A DNA stretch of 64,000 nucleotides. It comes from Massilia sp. PDC64 (GTDB taxonomy: Bacteria > Pseudomonadota > Gammaproteobacteria > Burkholderiales > Burkholderiaceae_D). The translations under genes were made by a program, and so were the position numbers. The notes under the pieces were generated by a model. That model saw only the letters and a list, made by a program, of their open reading frames with translations. It was not told the origin of the DNA and ran no database searches. Positions 63,529 through 64,000 of this stretch are shown in pieces. Location of the stretch: positions 372,001 through 436,000 of the forward strand of contig NZ_FMZS01000007.1 in assembly GCF_900101265.1 (NCBI RefSeq). The letters are read 5' to 3'. Positions within the stretch are counted from its first letter, which is position 1. The number at the start of each line of letters is the position of its first letter.

Positions 63529-64000
63529 TCACTTCGCTCCGAACAAACGCTGCAGGAAGCCCGGCTTCTCGTAGTTGGTGAAGCGCAGCGGGACGTCTTC
63601 GCCCAGGAAGCGGGCCACGACGTCCTGGTAGGCCTGGGCCACGTCCGTATCCTTGAAGTGAATGGCCGGATTGCCCTGGTTCGAGGCGTGCAGCACGGCT
63701 TCCGATTCCGGAATGATGCCGAGCAGGGGGATGCGCAGGATTTCCTGCACGTCCTGGTACGACAGCATTTCGTCGTTTTCCACGCGGCGCGGCGAGTAGC
63801 GGGTGATCAGCAGGTGTTCCTTGACCGGTTCGCCGCCGCTCTGGGCGCGGCGCGACTTGGCCTGCAGAATGCCGAGGATGCGGTCGGAGTCGCGCACGGA
63901 CGAGACTTCCGGGTTGGTGACGATCAGCGCCTCGTCGGCGAACGTCAGCGCCATCAGGGCGCCGTGCTCGATGCCGGCCGGCGAGTCGCAGATGATGAAC
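63529..64000 (-). CDS. minD: Septum site-determining ATPase MinD, C-terminal part
   Basis: The 5' part is cut by the window end. The visible 157 residues begin FIICDSPAGIEHGALMALTF (the Walker B region), continue with TNPEVSSVRDSDRILGIL, and end with an amphipathic membrane-targeting helix, YEKPGFLQRLFGAK. MinD binds the membrane as an ATP dimer and recruits MinC. minC is expected beyond the window. Confidence 0.96.
   Translation of the reverse strand, partial: FIICDSPAGIEHGALMALTFADEALIVTNPEVSSVRDSDRILGILQAKSRRAQSGGEPVKEHLLITRYSPRRVENDEMLSYQDVQEILRIPLLGIIPESEAVLHASNQGNPAIHFKDTDVAQAYQDVVARFLGEDVPLRFTNYEKPGFLQRLFGAK

Overview
The window looks like chromosomal DNA of a high-GC betaproteobacterium of the Oxalobacteraceae, most like Massilia/Telluria/Duganella. 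The grounds are the gene order mnmG-rsmG-parA-parB-atpIBEFHAGDC, the argB/pyrimidine nucleotidase/slmA neighbourhood, PEP-CTERM proteins, a JDVT-CTERM system and a PPK2. Genus assignment is inference; no 16S rRNA gene is present.

Layout. 1-10.6 kb: core block with the 3' end of mnmG, rsmG, the chromosome partition pair parA/parB (with a parS site lying across the rsmG stop codon) and the full F1Fo ATP synthase operon behind a near-consensus sigma-70 promoter. 10.6-13.25 kb: an AT-rich island with three overlapping genes: a divergent DarT-family ADP-ribosyltransferase, a canonical DarT and the macrodomain antitoxin DarG. It is bracketed by two about 62-bp copies of the atpC 3' end plus terminator. 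13.3-35 kb: mixed housekeeping genes (CoA-binding protein, PPK2, Gpx, OmpW with a perfect FNR-type box, PabB-PabC fusion, SlmA, nucleotidase, TraB/GumN, tRNA-Asp, tRNA-Thr, ArgB, PHB depolymerase, nitronate monooxygenase, Hpt, aminopeptidase P, MgtC, a PEP-CTERM protein behind a sigma-54-like promoter, AlkB, an outer-membrane barrel, a divergent LysR/GST pair and a RAYT transposase).

35.9-43.9 kb is the most interesting region: eight tightly spaced or overlapping genes on one strand. They encode a short glutamic-type intramembrane protease of the MrtJ type, its likely dedicated target (a cytochrome c/choice-of-anchor D protein ending in a JDVT-CTERM-like signal), a TlpA thioredoxin, a tiny DUF4266 lipoprotein ending in Gly-rich CGC, a DUF3570 protein, an ApbE-type flavin transferase without a signal peptide, DsbD and a thioredoxin reductase. 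Together they look like one extracytoplasmic thiol/electron-transfer system with its own protein-sorting machinery.

43.9-64 kb: EttA, RarD, Kup, an FKBP lipoprotein, a tandem-fused PEP-CTERM/HAF-repeat protein, an MFS symporter, a GNAT protein, an HDAC-like deacetylase, GshA, a DUF885 protein, PrmC, DsbB, PrfA, HemA, an orphan OmpR-type regulator, a helical protein of unknown function, MinE and the 3' part of MinD. Palindromic repeats occur at 45.6, 54.3 and 59.3 kb; the RAYT transposase at 35 kb is a plausible relative of such repeats.
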